DNA of 64,000 nucleotides from JAFLCM01 sp964510955 (GCA_964510955.1 CAZEDW010000006.1:1-64000), one strand, 5' to 3'; positions 51,832 to 60,624 are shown, numbered from the stretch's first letter. Translations and numbers: made by a program. The notes: generated by a model not told the origin, from the letters alone.

Positions 51832-52196
51832 GAGTGCTGCTGGACCAAGGCATCGCCCGCTGCGTCGAGGCGATGTTGACAAACGACGGCATGGACGTGG
51901 TTCATGTGGGGAGAATGGGCCTTGCTCATGCATCGGACCTGGAAATAATTGAGGCCGCACGAACTCATGGGCGGGTGATCGTGACCCATGATGCCGACTT
52001 CCACGACCATCTGGCTCTGTCCGGCGCGACGAACCCGTCGGTGGTGCGACTGCGCCGGGAAGGACTGTCACCCGCCGCGGTGGCGATGCTCATCCGAGAG
52101 GTTGTGGTCGCCGCGGGAAAGACGTTGGCCGAGGGAGCGTTGATTACCATTGATGCTGCTGGGGCCCGTGTTCGCCGACTGCCCATTGAAAAATGA
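51828..52196 (+). CDS. DUF5615 PIN-like toxin
   Basis: This 122-residue PIN-like protein has MRVLLDQGI with Asp6, DLEIIEAARTHGRVIVTHDADF with acidic residues, and a mixed alpha/beta fold. DUF5615 proteins pair with DUF433 antitoxins and are presumed RNases. It is coupled to the antitoxin and runs to 38 bases before the pheT start, so pheT may be read from the same transcript. Toxicity is inferred from the family. Confidence 0.85.
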   Translation: MRVLLDQGIARCVEAMLTNDGMDVVHVGRMGLAHASDLEIIEAARTHGRVIVTHDADFHDHLALSGATNPSVVRLRREGLSPAAVAMLIREVVVAAGKTLAEGALITIDAAGARVRRLPIEK

Positions 52197-52234
52197 CTCA
52201 TGGCGCCGAGCGCGCCCGCAGAGGAATCCCGTCG

Positions 52235-54379
52235 ATGCTCACCAGCCTCAACTGGCTCAACCGCTATCTCGCTCCCTCCACCCTCGCCCCCGACGAGGCC
52301 GAGGCCAAGCTCATCGCTCACTCGTTCCCCATCGAAACGCGCGAGGAAAAGCAGTCTGCCCAAGGCCCCGACACGGTGTTCGACGTCGAAGTCACCTCCA
52401 ACCGGGGCGACTGCCTCTGCCACCTGGGGCTGGCCCGCGAACTGGCGGCGACCACCGGACGCCGGCTGCTGTCGCCCGAGCCCAGGCCCCGGGTCAAGGT
52501 CGGCGCCCGCACGGACGCCGTCACCAGCGTGCTCAACCACGTCCCCGAAGTGTGCCCGCGCTTCACGGCCCGCGTCATCCGCGACGTGAAGGTCGGTGCC
52601 TCACCCGCGTGGCTGGTGTCAGCCTTGGAGAGCGTCGGGCAGCGCTCGATCAACAATGTCGTCGACGTCTCCAACTTCGTCCTGCACGAGCTCGGCCACC
52701 CCAGCCACACGTTCGACCTGAACACGCTGAGCGGCAAACGCCTGATCGTCCGCAAGGCTCACGAGGGCGAGAAACTGACCGCGTTGGACAAGCGTGCCCA
52801 CACGCTGAAGTCCTCCGACGTTGTTGTCGCCGACGCCGAGCGGGCCGTTTCGCTCGCGGGCGTCATCGGCGGGCTCGACACCGGCGTGACCGAGCGCACC
52901 ACCGACGTGCTGCTGGAGGTCGCCACCTGGGACCCGGCGACCATCAGGCGCACGGCGCGCCGGCTTGAGATCCGCACCGACGCCTCGCACCGCTTCGAGC
53001 GGATCGTCGCCGCCGGTGACCTGGAATGGGCCTCGGCCCGCGCGGCGGAACTGATCCTCGAAGTCGCCGGCGGCGAGTTGTGCGAAGGCGTCATCGACAC
53101 GTCCGCCGAGCCGGATTCCAGACACGTCGTCGCTGTTCGACCCGAGCGGATCGAGCATGTCCTGGGTCTGTCGATCGAGCCCGGCGAGGTGCGTCGCCTT
53201 CTGGAGGCGATCGGTGTGGAGGTTCAGCAGGGGCAACACCGGCTGGAAGCGAGTACCGCCCGCGCCTCGGCCGTCGGCACGTGGACCTGCACCATCCCCC
53301 ACCACCGCCCGGACATCACCCGCGAAATCGATGTGATCGAAGAGGTCGCCCGCCTGCACGGCCTGGACAACTTCAGAATCTCACCCACCATCGGGGTGCG
53401 GCTGGACATGAAGCAGCCTGTCGCGTGGTCCAACCGCGAGAAGGCCACGGCCCTTGTCTCCGAGACGCTCACCGGGCTGGGGTTCTTCGAAACCGTCACG
53501 GTGAGTTTCGCAACGCAGGCCCAGGCGGCAATGTTCCTGCCCGCGGGCCTGCGGTCGCTGCGGGTGGACGAGGCCCGCCGTCCGGGCAACCCCTACCTGC
53601 GCCCGAGCATCATCCCCAGCCTGCTGACCTGCCGACGCGCGAACCAGGACGCCCGCGTCACGCCTCCCTCGGGCGGCGGGGTGCGGCTGTTCGAGATGGC
53701 CTCGGTCTTCGCCGAGGCGGACGACGGCAAGGCCGCTGCCCGCCAGACCCGCGAGCAACGGCACGTCGGACTGATCGCCGACGCCGGCGCGAGTGTCGAG
53801 AGCTCCCAAGGTGCGATCCGGACGCTCCGCGGCGCGGTCGAGCACGCCGCGCTGGCGCTGGGCCGCGGCTCCGCCAGGCTCGCCTTTGAGCCGATGACGG
53901 CACCGTTCCCCGGTGCCGACGGCGCATCGTGCGCCGGGGTCCGTCTCAACGGGCAGCCGGCCGGTTACATCGCGCTCGCGTCACGCCAGGCGCAGGATGC
54001 CTGGGGATTGGACGAACGGGTCGCCATCGCCGAGGTGAGCCTCGGCATGCTGACGGACCTCTTCCCATCGACGCAGCGCGTGAGCCAGATGCCTGCCTTC
54101 CCCGGCATCGAGCGCGATCTCAGCGTGGTCGTCGCCGAGACAATCCGCTGGAGCGAGGTGGAGTCACTCATCGCCAAGACCAACCTGCACCTCCTGGAGT
54201 CGTGCCGCTTCGTCGGAACCTACCGAGGCAAGCAGACCGGCCCCGGCAAGAAGTCCGTCACGCTCAGGCTCGGCTTCCGCGATGCTTCTCGGACGCTCCG
54301 TCACGAGGAAGTCGACCCCCAGATCGCCGCGGCGGTCGCGGCGCTGAAGGGCACGCTGGGCGCGGAACTCCGCTCCTGA
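52235..54379 (+). CDS. pheT: phenylalanine-tRNA ligase beta subunit
   Basis: PheT with PheS charges tRNA-Phe. From residue 1 the order is: the short SLNWLNRYL start, B3/B4 with VTSNRGDCLCHLGLAREL and RSINNVVDVSNFVLHELG, a DASHRFER motif, then the catalytic-like core and the C-terminal anticodon-binding domain. The 714 residues are short of the usual about 790. The gap corresponds to the N-terminal tRNA-binding (EMAP/OB-fold) insertion that normally lies between the first 40 residues and the TxNRxDC motif. ATG 52235 is used. pheS is not adjacent. Confidence 0.9.
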   Translation: MLTSLNWLNRYLAPSTLAPDEAEAKLIAHSFPIETREEKQSAQGPDTVFDVEVTSNRGDCLCHLGLARELAATTGRRLLSPEPRPRVKVGARTDAVTSVLNHVPEVCPRFTARVIRDVKVGASPAWLVSALESVGQRSINNVVDVSNFVLHELGHPSHTFDLNTLSGKRLIVRKAHEGEKLTALDKRAHTLKSSDVVVADAERAVSLAGVIGGLDTGVTERTTDVLLEVATWDPATIRRTARRLEIRTDASHRFERIVAAGDLEWASARAAELILEVAGGELCEGVIDTSAEPDSRHVVAVRPERIEHVLGLSIEPGEVRRLLEAIGVEVQQGQHRLEASTARASAVGTWTCTIPHHRPDITREIDVIEEVARLHGLDNFRISPTIGVRLDMKQPVAWSNREKATALVSETLTGLGFFETVTVSFATQAQAAMFLPAGLRSLRVDEARRPGNPYLRPSIIPSLLTCRRANQDARVTPPSGGGVRLFEMASVFAEADDGKAAARQTREQRHVGLIADAGASVESSQGAIRTLRGAVEHAALALGRGSARLAFEPMTAPFPGADGASCAGVRLNGQPAGYIALASRQAQDAWGLDERVAIAEVSLGMLTDLFPSTQRVSQMPAFPGIERDLSVVVAETIRWSEVESLIAKTNLHLLESCRFVGTYRGKQTGPGKKSVTLRLGFRDASRTLRHEEVDPQIAAAVAALKGTLGAELRS

Positions 54380-54555
54380 TCCGCGGGCAAACTCCGCGGA
54401 GAGCGAAGGGTTCGACGCAAGAGTATTCAAGGCGCGGATTCAGCGAACCCAACCCGTTCCTGAATCGTTCCAGAAGGGTCCGGGTCTGCCCGATCCCCTA
54501 TACTTCCGTGACGCCCCGGAGTTGTGTCCGCGAGGCCAGAATGAGGAGTGTTCCC

Positions 54556-55512
54556 ATGACCACCGCGCCCGTCGCCCCCAAGGTCCACGCCGCCACCAGC
54601 CACGCAGGCAAGGCCCATCAGGCGACCGACGCCGACCGTCCGCTCGTCTGGATCGACGGCAAGCTGCTCCCCAAGAGCCAGGCGTGCGTCAGCGTCTTCG
54701 ACCACGGTCTCCTCTACGGCGACGGCTGCTTCGAGGGCATCCGCATCTACAAGTCCAAGATCTTCAAGTGCGGCGGGCACATGCGCCGTATCTACCGCAA
54801 CGCGGAGCGCCTCCGCATGAAGATGCCCTGGGGCCCCGACGAGTGCGTCAAGGCCATGCGCGACACCATCAGCGCCAACGGCCTGGTCGACGGCTACATC
54901 CGCCTGCTCTTCACCCGCGGCGTCGGCACCCTGGGCCTGGACCCGCGCAAGTGCCCGCGCCCCAGCATGATCGTGATCGCCGACCAGATCGCCCTGTACC
55001 CGCCGGAGCTGTACGAGAAGGGCATGAAGGTGGTGGTTGCAAAGCGCCCGCGCACGCCCAACGCCTGCCTGGACCCCTCGCTCAAGAGCCTGAACTACCT
55101 GAACAACATCCTCGCCAAGTGCGAGGCCATCGACGCAGGCTGCCACGAGGCCGTCATGCTCTCGCTCGACGGCTTCGTCGGCGAGTGCACCGGCGACAAC
55201 CTCTTCATCGTCAAGCACGGCGAGGTGTTCACCAGCCCGCTCGACGTCGGCATGCTCGACGGAATCACCCGCGAGTTCGTAATGACGCAGGTGTGCAAGT
55301 CCGTCGGCGTCAAGTGCACCGAGAAACGGCTGCGGGTTGAAGACCTCAAGGGCGCCGACGAGGTCTTCCTGACCGGCACCGCCGCCGAGATGATCGCCGT
55401 CACGCAGGTGGACGAGGCGAAGATCGGGAGCGGCGTCGAAGGGCCGATCACCAAGAAGCTGCGGGCTGAGTTCCGGCGCGTGGTGACGAGCGATGCGGTG
55501 CCGGAGGATTGA
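54556..55512 (+). CDS. ilvE: branched-chain-amino-acid aminotransferase
   Basis: This 318-residue fold-type IV PLP aminotransferase catalyses the last step of Val, Leu and Ile synthesis. Features are the substrate loop FDHGLLYGDGCFEGIRIY, the Lys in LDPSLKSLNYLNNILAK, the Glu in GFVGECTGDNLFIV, and the phosphate loop LTGTAAEMIAV. AGGAG at 54544-54548 lies seven bases before ATG 54556. The first 25 residues are an extra Ala/His-rich extension. Confidence 0.93.
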   Translation: MTTAPVAPKVHAATSHAGKAHQATDADRPLVWIDGKLLPKSQACVSVFDHGLLYGDGCFEGIRIYKSKIFKCGGHMRRIYRNAERLRMKMPWGPDECVKAMRDTISANGLVDGYIRLLFTRGVGTLGLDPRKCPRPSMIVIADQIALYPPELYEKGMKVVVAKRPRTPNACLDPSLKSLNYLNNILAKCEAIDAGCHEAVMLSLDGFVGECTGDNLFIVKHGEVFTSPLDVGMLDGITREFVMTQVCKSVGVKCTEKRLRVEDLKGADEVFLTGTAAEMIAVTQVDEAKIGSGVEGPITKKLRAEFRRVVTSDAVPED

Positions 55513-55516
55513 TATC

Positions 55517-55550
55517 GGAAGGCATGAGGCAGAAGGCATCAAGGCATGAG
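55517..55550. repeat. AGGCAT-word repeat after ilvE
   Basis: GGAAGGCATGAGGCAGAAGG, then CATCAAGGCATGAG, repeats the words AAGGCATG and AAGGCATC. It is near-identical to the left arm at 50743-50774. It starts five bases after the ilvE stop. Confidence 0.8.
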
Positions 55551-55578
55551 CCGGAAGGCTGATGCGGTTTTGCCGCGC

Positions 55579-56034
55579 TCACCTCCCCACGATCCCCGCC
55601 CCCGCCTCGTCCTCATGCACATCCAGCTCGCGCACGCCGCGCTCGCGGCGGCAGCGTTCCACCTCGTCGCGGATCGCGTCCCGCACCGCCAGGGCGTCGG
55701 GGATCGAGTGCAGCGTCAGCACCGGCGTTGTCGCGTCGGACGTCAGCATCCTGATCGTCCCGAGATTGACGATCCGCTGCACCACGGACTGCGACATCGT
55801 CAGGTCCTTCACCCGGTAGAGCTCCAGGTCGTCGAAGGTCTTGGTCATCACGCCGGCGGCGATCCGGAACCGCTGCGTCGTTAGCGTGTAGCTCGTGCAC
55901 TTCAGCGCCAGCCACCGGTAGGCGGCGAACGGGATCGGCAGCACCAGCACGCACGCCACGAACCACCAGAAGTTCGTCCACTGGCTCGGCCGGCCTTCCC
56001 AGATCGTCTCTTCGGAGGATTGCGGATTGGGCAT
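55579..56034 (-). CDS. bPH2 (YdbS-like) pleckstrin-homology-type membrane protein
   Basis: This 151-residue protein starts with SSEETIWEGRPSQW, followed by one hydrophobic segment (FWWFVACVLVLPIPFAAYRW). The PH-like beta fold has YTLTTQRFRIAAGVMTKTFDDLELYRVKDL, which matches the YdbS/YdbT-like bacterial PH2 domain. Such proteins sit at the membrane and are of unknown biochemical role. It is convergent with ilvE and followed upstream by ispD on the same strand. Confidence 0.8.
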   Translation of the reverse strand: MPNPQSSEETIWEGRPSQWTNFWWFVACVLVLPIPFAAYRWLALKCTSYTLTTQRFRIAAGVMTKTFDDLELYRVKDLTMSQSVVQRIVNLGTIRMLTSDATTPVLTLHSIPDALAVRDAIRDEVERCRRERGVRELDVHEDEAGAGIVGR

Positions 56035-56038
56035 GGGG

Positions 56039-56115
56039 GGGGTCCTGAGTCCTGCGGTCCTGAGCTACGCCTACCTGTTTTTCGCTTTTCGTTTTCCGCT
56101 TTTCGCTTTCCCGCC
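56039..56115. repeat. iterated GTCCTG and TTTTCGC words
   Basis: The first part (56039-56064) has three GTCCTG words about eight bases apart. The second part (56077-56112) is TTTTTCGCTTTTCGTTTTCC followed by GCTTTTCGCTTTCC, an A/T-rich word repeated with a period of 7-8 bases. It lies in the 105-base gap between ispD and the bPH2 gene. The two words resemble the AGGCAT repeats in style but not in sequence. Confidence 0.65.
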
Positions 56116-56139
56116 CCCTCCGCGTTCAACTCCCCGCGT

Positions 56140-56931
56140 TCAAAACCTCTTATGAGCCTCGCGCTCGGCGGGCGGGCGGATCTGCATGATCAGCCGCGCC
56201 GTCACAAGGTCCACCGGGCGGGTGATCTTGATGTTCCTCGGGTCGCCCTCCACCACCATCACCGGCTCGCCGAGCTTTTCCACCAGGGAGGCGTCGTCGG
56301 TGCTCGTCAGATCGCTCTGCGCGTAGGCCCGCACAAGCAGCTCCCTCGTAAACACCTGCGGCGTCTGCACCAGCACCAGGTTCTCCCTCGGTACGGTCTG
56401 CTGCACGGGGCGCACGTTCCGCCCCGCCTTGCCGGCCCCTCCGAGTATCGCGTCCAGCGGGTCGATGTCCTTGTCCTGTTTCGCCGCCGGTGAGACACGC
56501 TTGATCGTGTCCGGCACGTCGATGGCCGGGATAACCGCCGCGTGCTTCTCCGCCGCGCTCAGCACACGGTCGATCAGTTCGGGCGGCGTGCACGGGCGGG
56601 CGGCGTCGTGCACCGCCACATGGGTGCAGTCGTTCGGCACCAAGGCCAGGGCGTTCTTGACGGTCTCATACCGGTGGGTCTTGCCGCCCTTGCACACCTT
56701 GACGCCCAGCAGCCCGAGTTTGTCGCCGTGACGCAGGATGAACTCGTCCCAGTCGTCCGCCGGCCCGGCGACGATCACCACCGCGGTCTCGTCGCGGTTG
56801 GTGAACATCTCAACGGTGCGCTGCAGCACCGGGCGTCCGCCGAAGTCCTCGTCGATCTTCGAGCGCACACCCCCCGCCGCGGCGTACCGCGACGACGCGC
56901 CGGCGGCGGGGATGATGACAGCGAGCCTCAC
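56140..56931 (-). CDS. ispD: 2-C-methyl-D-erythritol 4-phosphate cytidylyltransferase
   Basis: IspD transfers CMP to methylerythritol phosphate in the non-mevalonate isoprenoid pathway. The nucleotide-binding start VRLAVIIPAAGASSRY carries the GxGxR-like loop; VHDAARPCTPPELID and QTPQVFTRELL are hallmark motifs. GTG 56931 begins at MRLAVIIPAAG and has GGAGG 12 bases upstream. ATG 56958 is an alternative that would include a GTACCT/AGGTAC palindrome. There is one unusually long loop after PAIDVPDTIKRV with extra Lys/Asp. Confidence 0.9.
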   Translation of the reverse strand: MRLAVIIPAAGASSRYAAAGGVRSKIDEDFGGRPVLQRTVEMFTNRDETAVVIVAGPADDWDEFILRHGDKLGLLGVKVCKGGKTHRYETVKNALALVPNDCTHVAVHDAARPCTPPELIDRVLSAAEKHAAVIPAIDVPDTIKRVSPAAKQDKDIDPLDAILGGAGKAGRNVRPVQQTVPRENLVLVQTPQVFTRELLVRAYAQSDLTSTDDASLVEKLGEPVMVVEGDPRNIKITRPVDLVTARLIMQIRPPAEREAHKRF

Positions 56932-57067
56932 GTCCGCAGTGTACCTCCGAAGGTACATCGGCTCTCCGAGCAGAGTCCCCGTCCCACCCACCCCCGGCCC
57001 GAACCCCTCGGCTCAATGCCCCGCACAGTCGTCTCGGAGAGCCGACGTGCCTTGCATACCCTTGACC

Positions 57068-58957
57068 GTGAACGCCGCCGCCGATTCAACCCCAGGCCCG
57101 CCACCCGATGTGGTCGTCGGCATCGACCTCGGCACCACCAACTCGCTGGTGGCGTGGTGCGATCCGGCCCGGCCGGAGGCGGGTCCGCGCGTGATCGCAG
57201 ACGCGCAGGGCAGAAACCTGCTCCCGAGCGTTGTCCGCTACGGGCCCGACGGGCGTCCGCAAGCCATCGGCTTCGAGGCCCGCGACCATCACAACCCTGA
57301 TCCGCTCTCCACCATCTCCAGCGTCAAGCGCCTCATGGGCCGGTCGCGTCGCGACGCCGAGGCGGACCTTGCCTACCTCTCGTATGAGGTCGTCGAGGGG
57401 CCGAACAACACCGCCCGCATCGCGCTGCCGGGGGACGGCGGCGCGGTCGTCAGTCCGCCGGAGGTCTCCGCTGCCGTCCTGCGAGCGTTGAAGTCGCGCG
57501 CCGAGACGGCGCTCGCCCGCCCCGTGCGCCGCGCCGTCGTCACGGTGCCGGCATACTTTGATGACGCGCAGCGCCAGGCCACCCGAGACGCCGGGAAGCT
57601 CGCGGGCCTGGACGTGATCCGCATCGTGGGAGAACCCACCGCCGCCGCCCTGGCCTACGGCATCGGCCTGCGGACCCGCAAACCCGAAGTCATCGCCGTC
57701 TACGACCTCGGCGGCGGCACCTTCGACGTCACCATCCTCCGCGTTACGCCCGGCGACGCCGGCTCCGGCGGCGCCGACTTCTTCGAGGTCCTCGCCACCG
57801 CCGGCGACACCCACCTTGGCGGCGACGACGTAGACCACATGATCGTCCGGTGGCTGCAGAACGAGGCCGCCGCTCCAGCCGACACCCCCGCGGACCGCCA
57901 GGTTCTCAAGGCCGCAGCGGAGCGCGCCAAGATCGCGCTCTCCGAGGCAGACTTCACCACCATCTCGCTCACCCTCAGCACAGGAACCCTGTCCCGTCCG
58001 CTCTCGCGCGCCGACCTCGAAGGGCTCATCTCTCCCTGGGTCCAGCGCTCCATCACCGCCTGCCAGCGCGCACTCCGCGACGCGCGGCTTTCGCCGGGCG
58101 ACATAGACCGGGCCGTGCTCGTCGGCGGCTCGACCCGCATCCCGCTCGTCCGCCGGCGCGTCGCCGAGCTCTTCCAGCGCGAGCCCTACACCGCGCTCAA
58201 CCCCGACGAGGTCGTGGCGCTGGGCGCAGCGGTGCAGGCGTCCATCCTCTCCGGCGGCGTCCGCGACATGCTGCTGCTCGACGTCATCCCCCTCAGCCTC
58301 GGCATCGAGACCGTCGGCGGCGCCGTCGCCAAGCTGATCGTCCGCAACTCCACCGTCCCCGCCCGCGCCACCGAGATGTTCTCCACCAGCGTGGACAACC
58401 AGACCTCCATCAAGCTGCACGTCCTGCAGGGCGAACGCGAGATGGCCGCCGACTGCCGATCCCTGGGCGAGTTCCACCTTCGCGGTATCCCGCCCATGCC
58501 CGCCGGCATCCCCCAGCTCGAGGTTGAGTTCCTCGTCGACGCCAACGGCGTGCTCAACGTTGGCGCCCACGAGCGCCACAGCGGCACGAAGATGACGATC
58601 CAAATCGTCCCCAACCACGGCCTCACACGCGACGAAGTCGCGAAGATGGAGGCCGACAGCCTGAAGCACGCCCGCGACGACATGGCCCGTCACCGCGTGG
58701 TAGACCTGATCGCCAACTCCAGGCTCGACGTGAAGTGGGTCGGCGAGCGGCTGGACGCCGTCGCGCCGTCGCTTGAAACGACCTACGTCACCGAGCTCCG
58801 GGCCGCGCTGGCCCGTGTCGCGGGGCTGGTGAGCGCCGCGGAGGCGGATTGGAAGTCGGTTGACCCAAACACCTTCCAACAGGCCAAGGAGTCGCTGGAC
58901 CGCCTGAGCGTCAGGATGCACGAGGTAAGCATCGCGCAGTCCCTGCGGCGCGCTTGA
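57068..58957 (+). CDS. Hsp70-family chaperone, HscA-like
   Basis: This 629-residue Hsp70 protein has GIDLGTTNSLVAWCDP, DLGGGTFDVTILR and VGGSTRIPLVRRRV in the ATPase domain. The peptide-binding domain is marked by LQGEREMAADCRSLGEFHLRGIPPMPAG. This wording is closer to HscA-type than to DnaK. GTG 57068 is the start. No iscS, iscU, hscB, dnaJ or grpE lies nearby, so a link to Fe-S assembly is not supported by context. It diverges from ispD. Confidence 0.87.
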   Translation: MNAAADSTPGPPPDVVVGIDLGTTNSLVAWCDPARPEAGPRVIADAQGRNLLPSVVRYGPDGRPQAIGFEARDHHNPDPLSTISSVKRLMGRSRRDAEADLAYLSYEVVEGPNNTARIALPGDGGAVVSPPEVSAAVLRALKSRAETALARPVRRAVVTVPAYFDDAQRQATRDAGKLAGLDVIRIVGEPTAAALAYGIGLRTRKPEVIAVYDLGGGTFDVTILRVTPGDAGSGGADFFEVLATAGDTHLGGDDVDHMIVRWLQNEAAAPADTPADRQVLKAAAERAKIALSEADFTTISLTLSTGTLSRPLSRADLEGLISPWVQRSITACQRALRDARLSPGDIDRAVLVGGSTRIPLVRRRVAELFQREPYTALNPDEVVALGAAVQASILSGGVRDMLLLDVIPLSLGIETVGGAVAKLIVRNSTVPARATEMFSTSVDNQTSIKLHVLQGEREMAADCRSLGEFHLRGIPPMPAGIPQLEVEFLVDANGVLNVGAHERHSGTKMTIQIVPNHGLTRDEVAKMEADSLKHARDDMARHRVVDLIANSRLDVKWVGERLDAVAPSLETTYVTELRAALARVAGLVSAAEADWKSVDPNTFQQAKESLDRLSVRMHEVSIAQSLRRA

Positions 58958-59006
58958 GACCCCGCGGGTCCGGGTGTCAAAGCCCGGGAGCAAAATCCGT
59001 GCGTCG

Positions 59007-59018
59007 GTGAAACGTTTT
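59007..59018. promoter_or_regulatory. LacI-type operator half, shared with GH31 gene
   Basis: GTGAAACGTTTT is an exact copy of bases within the palindrome at 25626-25643. Here the second arm is less symmetric (TTTTTCC). It lies just upstream of the promoter-like pair. Confidence 0.35.
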
Positions 59019-59034
59019 TCCAGCGGCTCGTCGC

Positions 59035-59063
59035 TTGGCGCAGCCCGCGAGAAGCCGTAGTGT
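59035..59063 (+). promoter_or_regulatory. sigma-70-like promoter candidate
   Basis: TTGGCG (59035-59040) and TAGTGT (59058-59063) are 17 bases apart. This would give a long leader before the prepilin-like gene. The -10 match is only moderate. Confidence 0.3.
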
Positions 59064-59328
59064 GTCAATGTTCGGTGAAGAATCGGTAAAACCGAACAGT
59101 TTCCGCATGGAACCGGCAACCCGGTTGCCCCGAATGGCGATGGGTGGATGCAAGTCCTGTCTCCCACAGGATCAACGATCGATCCAACGCCCGTGAAATC
59201 CACGCCACCCGGCCCAGCGAAATCTTCGCTGACTACCGGTCGTGAAGAATCCGTCAAGCTTTTTCCCGAGCGGCGGCGGCCAGCCCGACCGGTCACGCTC
59301 ACATCCATACTTGAAAGGACATGAATCG

Positions 59329-60390
59329 ATGACCACGCATTCCCGGCCCCACAGCAACCCCCACGGCGCAACCCCGCCCGCGCAGCGCGGTTTCACGCTG
59401 GTCGAGCTGCTCGTTGTCGTGGCGGTCATCGCCCTGCTCATCGGCCTCTTGCTCCCCGCGCTGTCCAAGGCGCGCGCCGCCGGCTACCAGGCCAAGGGCC
59501 TTTCGACCCAGAAGCAGCTCGGCCTGGCCATGATCACTTACGGGAACTCCAACGACTTCGCCATCCCCGGCCTGAACACCACCGGGCGGAACATCCAGGC
59601 TGTCCTTTCCAACGACGCGACCCGCCTCGACAAGGACCCCTGCCGCCCGACGCAGAACTTCGACTGGATGACGCCCGCGCTGTGCGGCGAAACCAACCTG
59701 CCCTACGCCCGCGGCGAGCGCATGGTCTCCTTGTTCCGCGACTTCGCCGACCCGGCCAACACCCAGGTCTTCCAGAAGGCCGACGTCAACGGCGGCGGAA
59801 CCGGCCAGAGCCCCACCCTCGACGAGACCCTGAACAACATCGGCAGCATGCCCGCCCCCAGCTACCTCATGCCGCTCACCTTCCAGTACGCCGGCGGCAC
59901 CAACCCCAACCCGGCCCCCGATCAGACCAACACCATCCCGTACACCCAGCCCGACAACAGCCGCAACACCTGCGCGCTGCCGGACGGTTACCGCCCCCGC
60001 CAGGACAAGGTCGGCCAGTCCGCCAGCAAGGTCGCCCTGGCTGACGGCTACCTCGACGTCTTCACCACCGCGAGCACCATCAAGCTCGAAGCGGCGCCCT
60101 GGGTTCAGCCCGATGACCTCGTGGGAGGCGGGTTCGCCACCGAGCCTCCCATGCGCAAGGACGCTCCGTCGTACCGCGCCGACGGCCAGAACATCAAGCT
60201 GTCGTACCGCCACTCGGGCCGGATGAACGTCGTCTACTGGGACAACCACGGCGAGGCGATCAGCGACGACGCCTCACGGAACCCGCACATCTGGTATCCC
60301 ACCAACTCGCAGTTCAAGAACGTCAACGCCGATTCCCGCTGCGCGGGCTTCTTCGGCACCAACCAGAACTACCCGGCCAAGATCAACTGA
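59329..60390 (+). CDS. prepilin-type N-terminal cleavage protein (pseudopilin-like)
   Basis: The product has 353 residues. The prepilin signal is QRG|FTLVELLVV with the conserved Glu at +5 (residue 26), cleaved after G21. The body continues as a long hydrophobic helix (VAVIALLIGLLLPALSKAR) and a C-terminal globular domain with HSGRMNVVYWDNHGEA, like the H-x-G-D motifs of planctomycete pseudopilins. AAAGGA nine bases upstream supports ATG 59329. A tiny ORF (ATG AAT CGA TGA at 59321-59332) overlaps the start. These proteins are abundant in planctomycetes; the export machinery is not in this window. Confidence 0.9.
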   Translation: MTTHSRPHSNPHGATPPAQRGFTLVELLVVVAVIALLIGLLLPALSKARAAGYQAKGLSTQKQLGLAMITYGNSNDFAIPGLNTTGRNIQAVLSNDATRLDKDPCRPTQNFDWMTPALCGETNLPYARGERMVSLFRDFADPANTQVFQKADVNGGGTGQSPTLDETLNNIGSMPAPSYLMPLTFQYAGGTNPNPAPDQTNTIPYTQPDNSRNTCALPDGYRPRQDKVGQSASKVALADGYLDVFTTASTIKLEAAPWVQPDDLVGGGFATEPPMRKDAPSYRADGQNIKLSYRHSGRMNVVYWDNHGEAISDDASRNPHIWYPTNSQFKNVNADSRCAGFFGTNQNYPAKIN

Positions 60391-60435
60391 TCCGGGGCCC
60401 CTCCGCCCGGGGCCCGAACTCAAGCCATTCAAGTC

Positions 60436-60468
60436 ACCCCCGTCGTATGGCGGGGGTTTCTTGTTTTT
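60436..60468 (+). terminator. intrinsic terminator
   Basis: The stem CCCCCG/CGGGGG (60437-60442 with 60451-60456) is followed by TTTCTTGTTTTT. It ends the prepilin-like gene. Confidence 0.85.
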
Positions 60469-60612
60469 GGCCGCTCGCGGCGGACGCAGACTTGTGGCAT
60501 CCCGCGTGGGTTTGCCCAGATTTCCAGGTCCGAGAGTGCGAATCGTGAGTTTGTCGTGAGGAAGCGCCGAAATCCTCTTCCTGCCCGGGATTTGGCTGCT
60601 ATTCTGGATGTG

Positions 60613-60624
60613 GAGGACGTTGTC
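60613..60624 (+). promoter_or_regulatory. GAGGACGTTGTC word shared with the PEP-CTERM-type gene
   Basis: This 12-base word is identical to 8652-8663. In both cases it lies 55-85 bases before the start of a secreted surface-type protein. It could be a shared regulator site or a leader feature; chance is possible. Confidence 0.3.

Larger units (their letters stand above)
58958..59328. other. 371-base intergenic region with promoter-like elements and hairpins
   Basis: No gene is seen. It holds an exact GTGAAACGTTTT (59007-59018), also found at the GH31 start, and a -35/-10-like pair (59035-59063). A GTTCGGT/ACCGAAC inverted repeat lies near 59070-59096, and a GGCAAC/GTTGCC repeat lies soon after. 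This looks like a promoter with a structured leader of about 260 bases for the prepilin-like gene. No known riboswitch is recognised. Confidence 0.45.

Noticed and set aside
59150..59180. tRNA-like 3' end (GATGCAAGTCC)
   Set aside because: The stem does not pair and there is no acceptor partner.
59064..59200. possible riboswitch before the prepilin-like gene
   Set aside because: There are hairpins but no recognised aptamer core.
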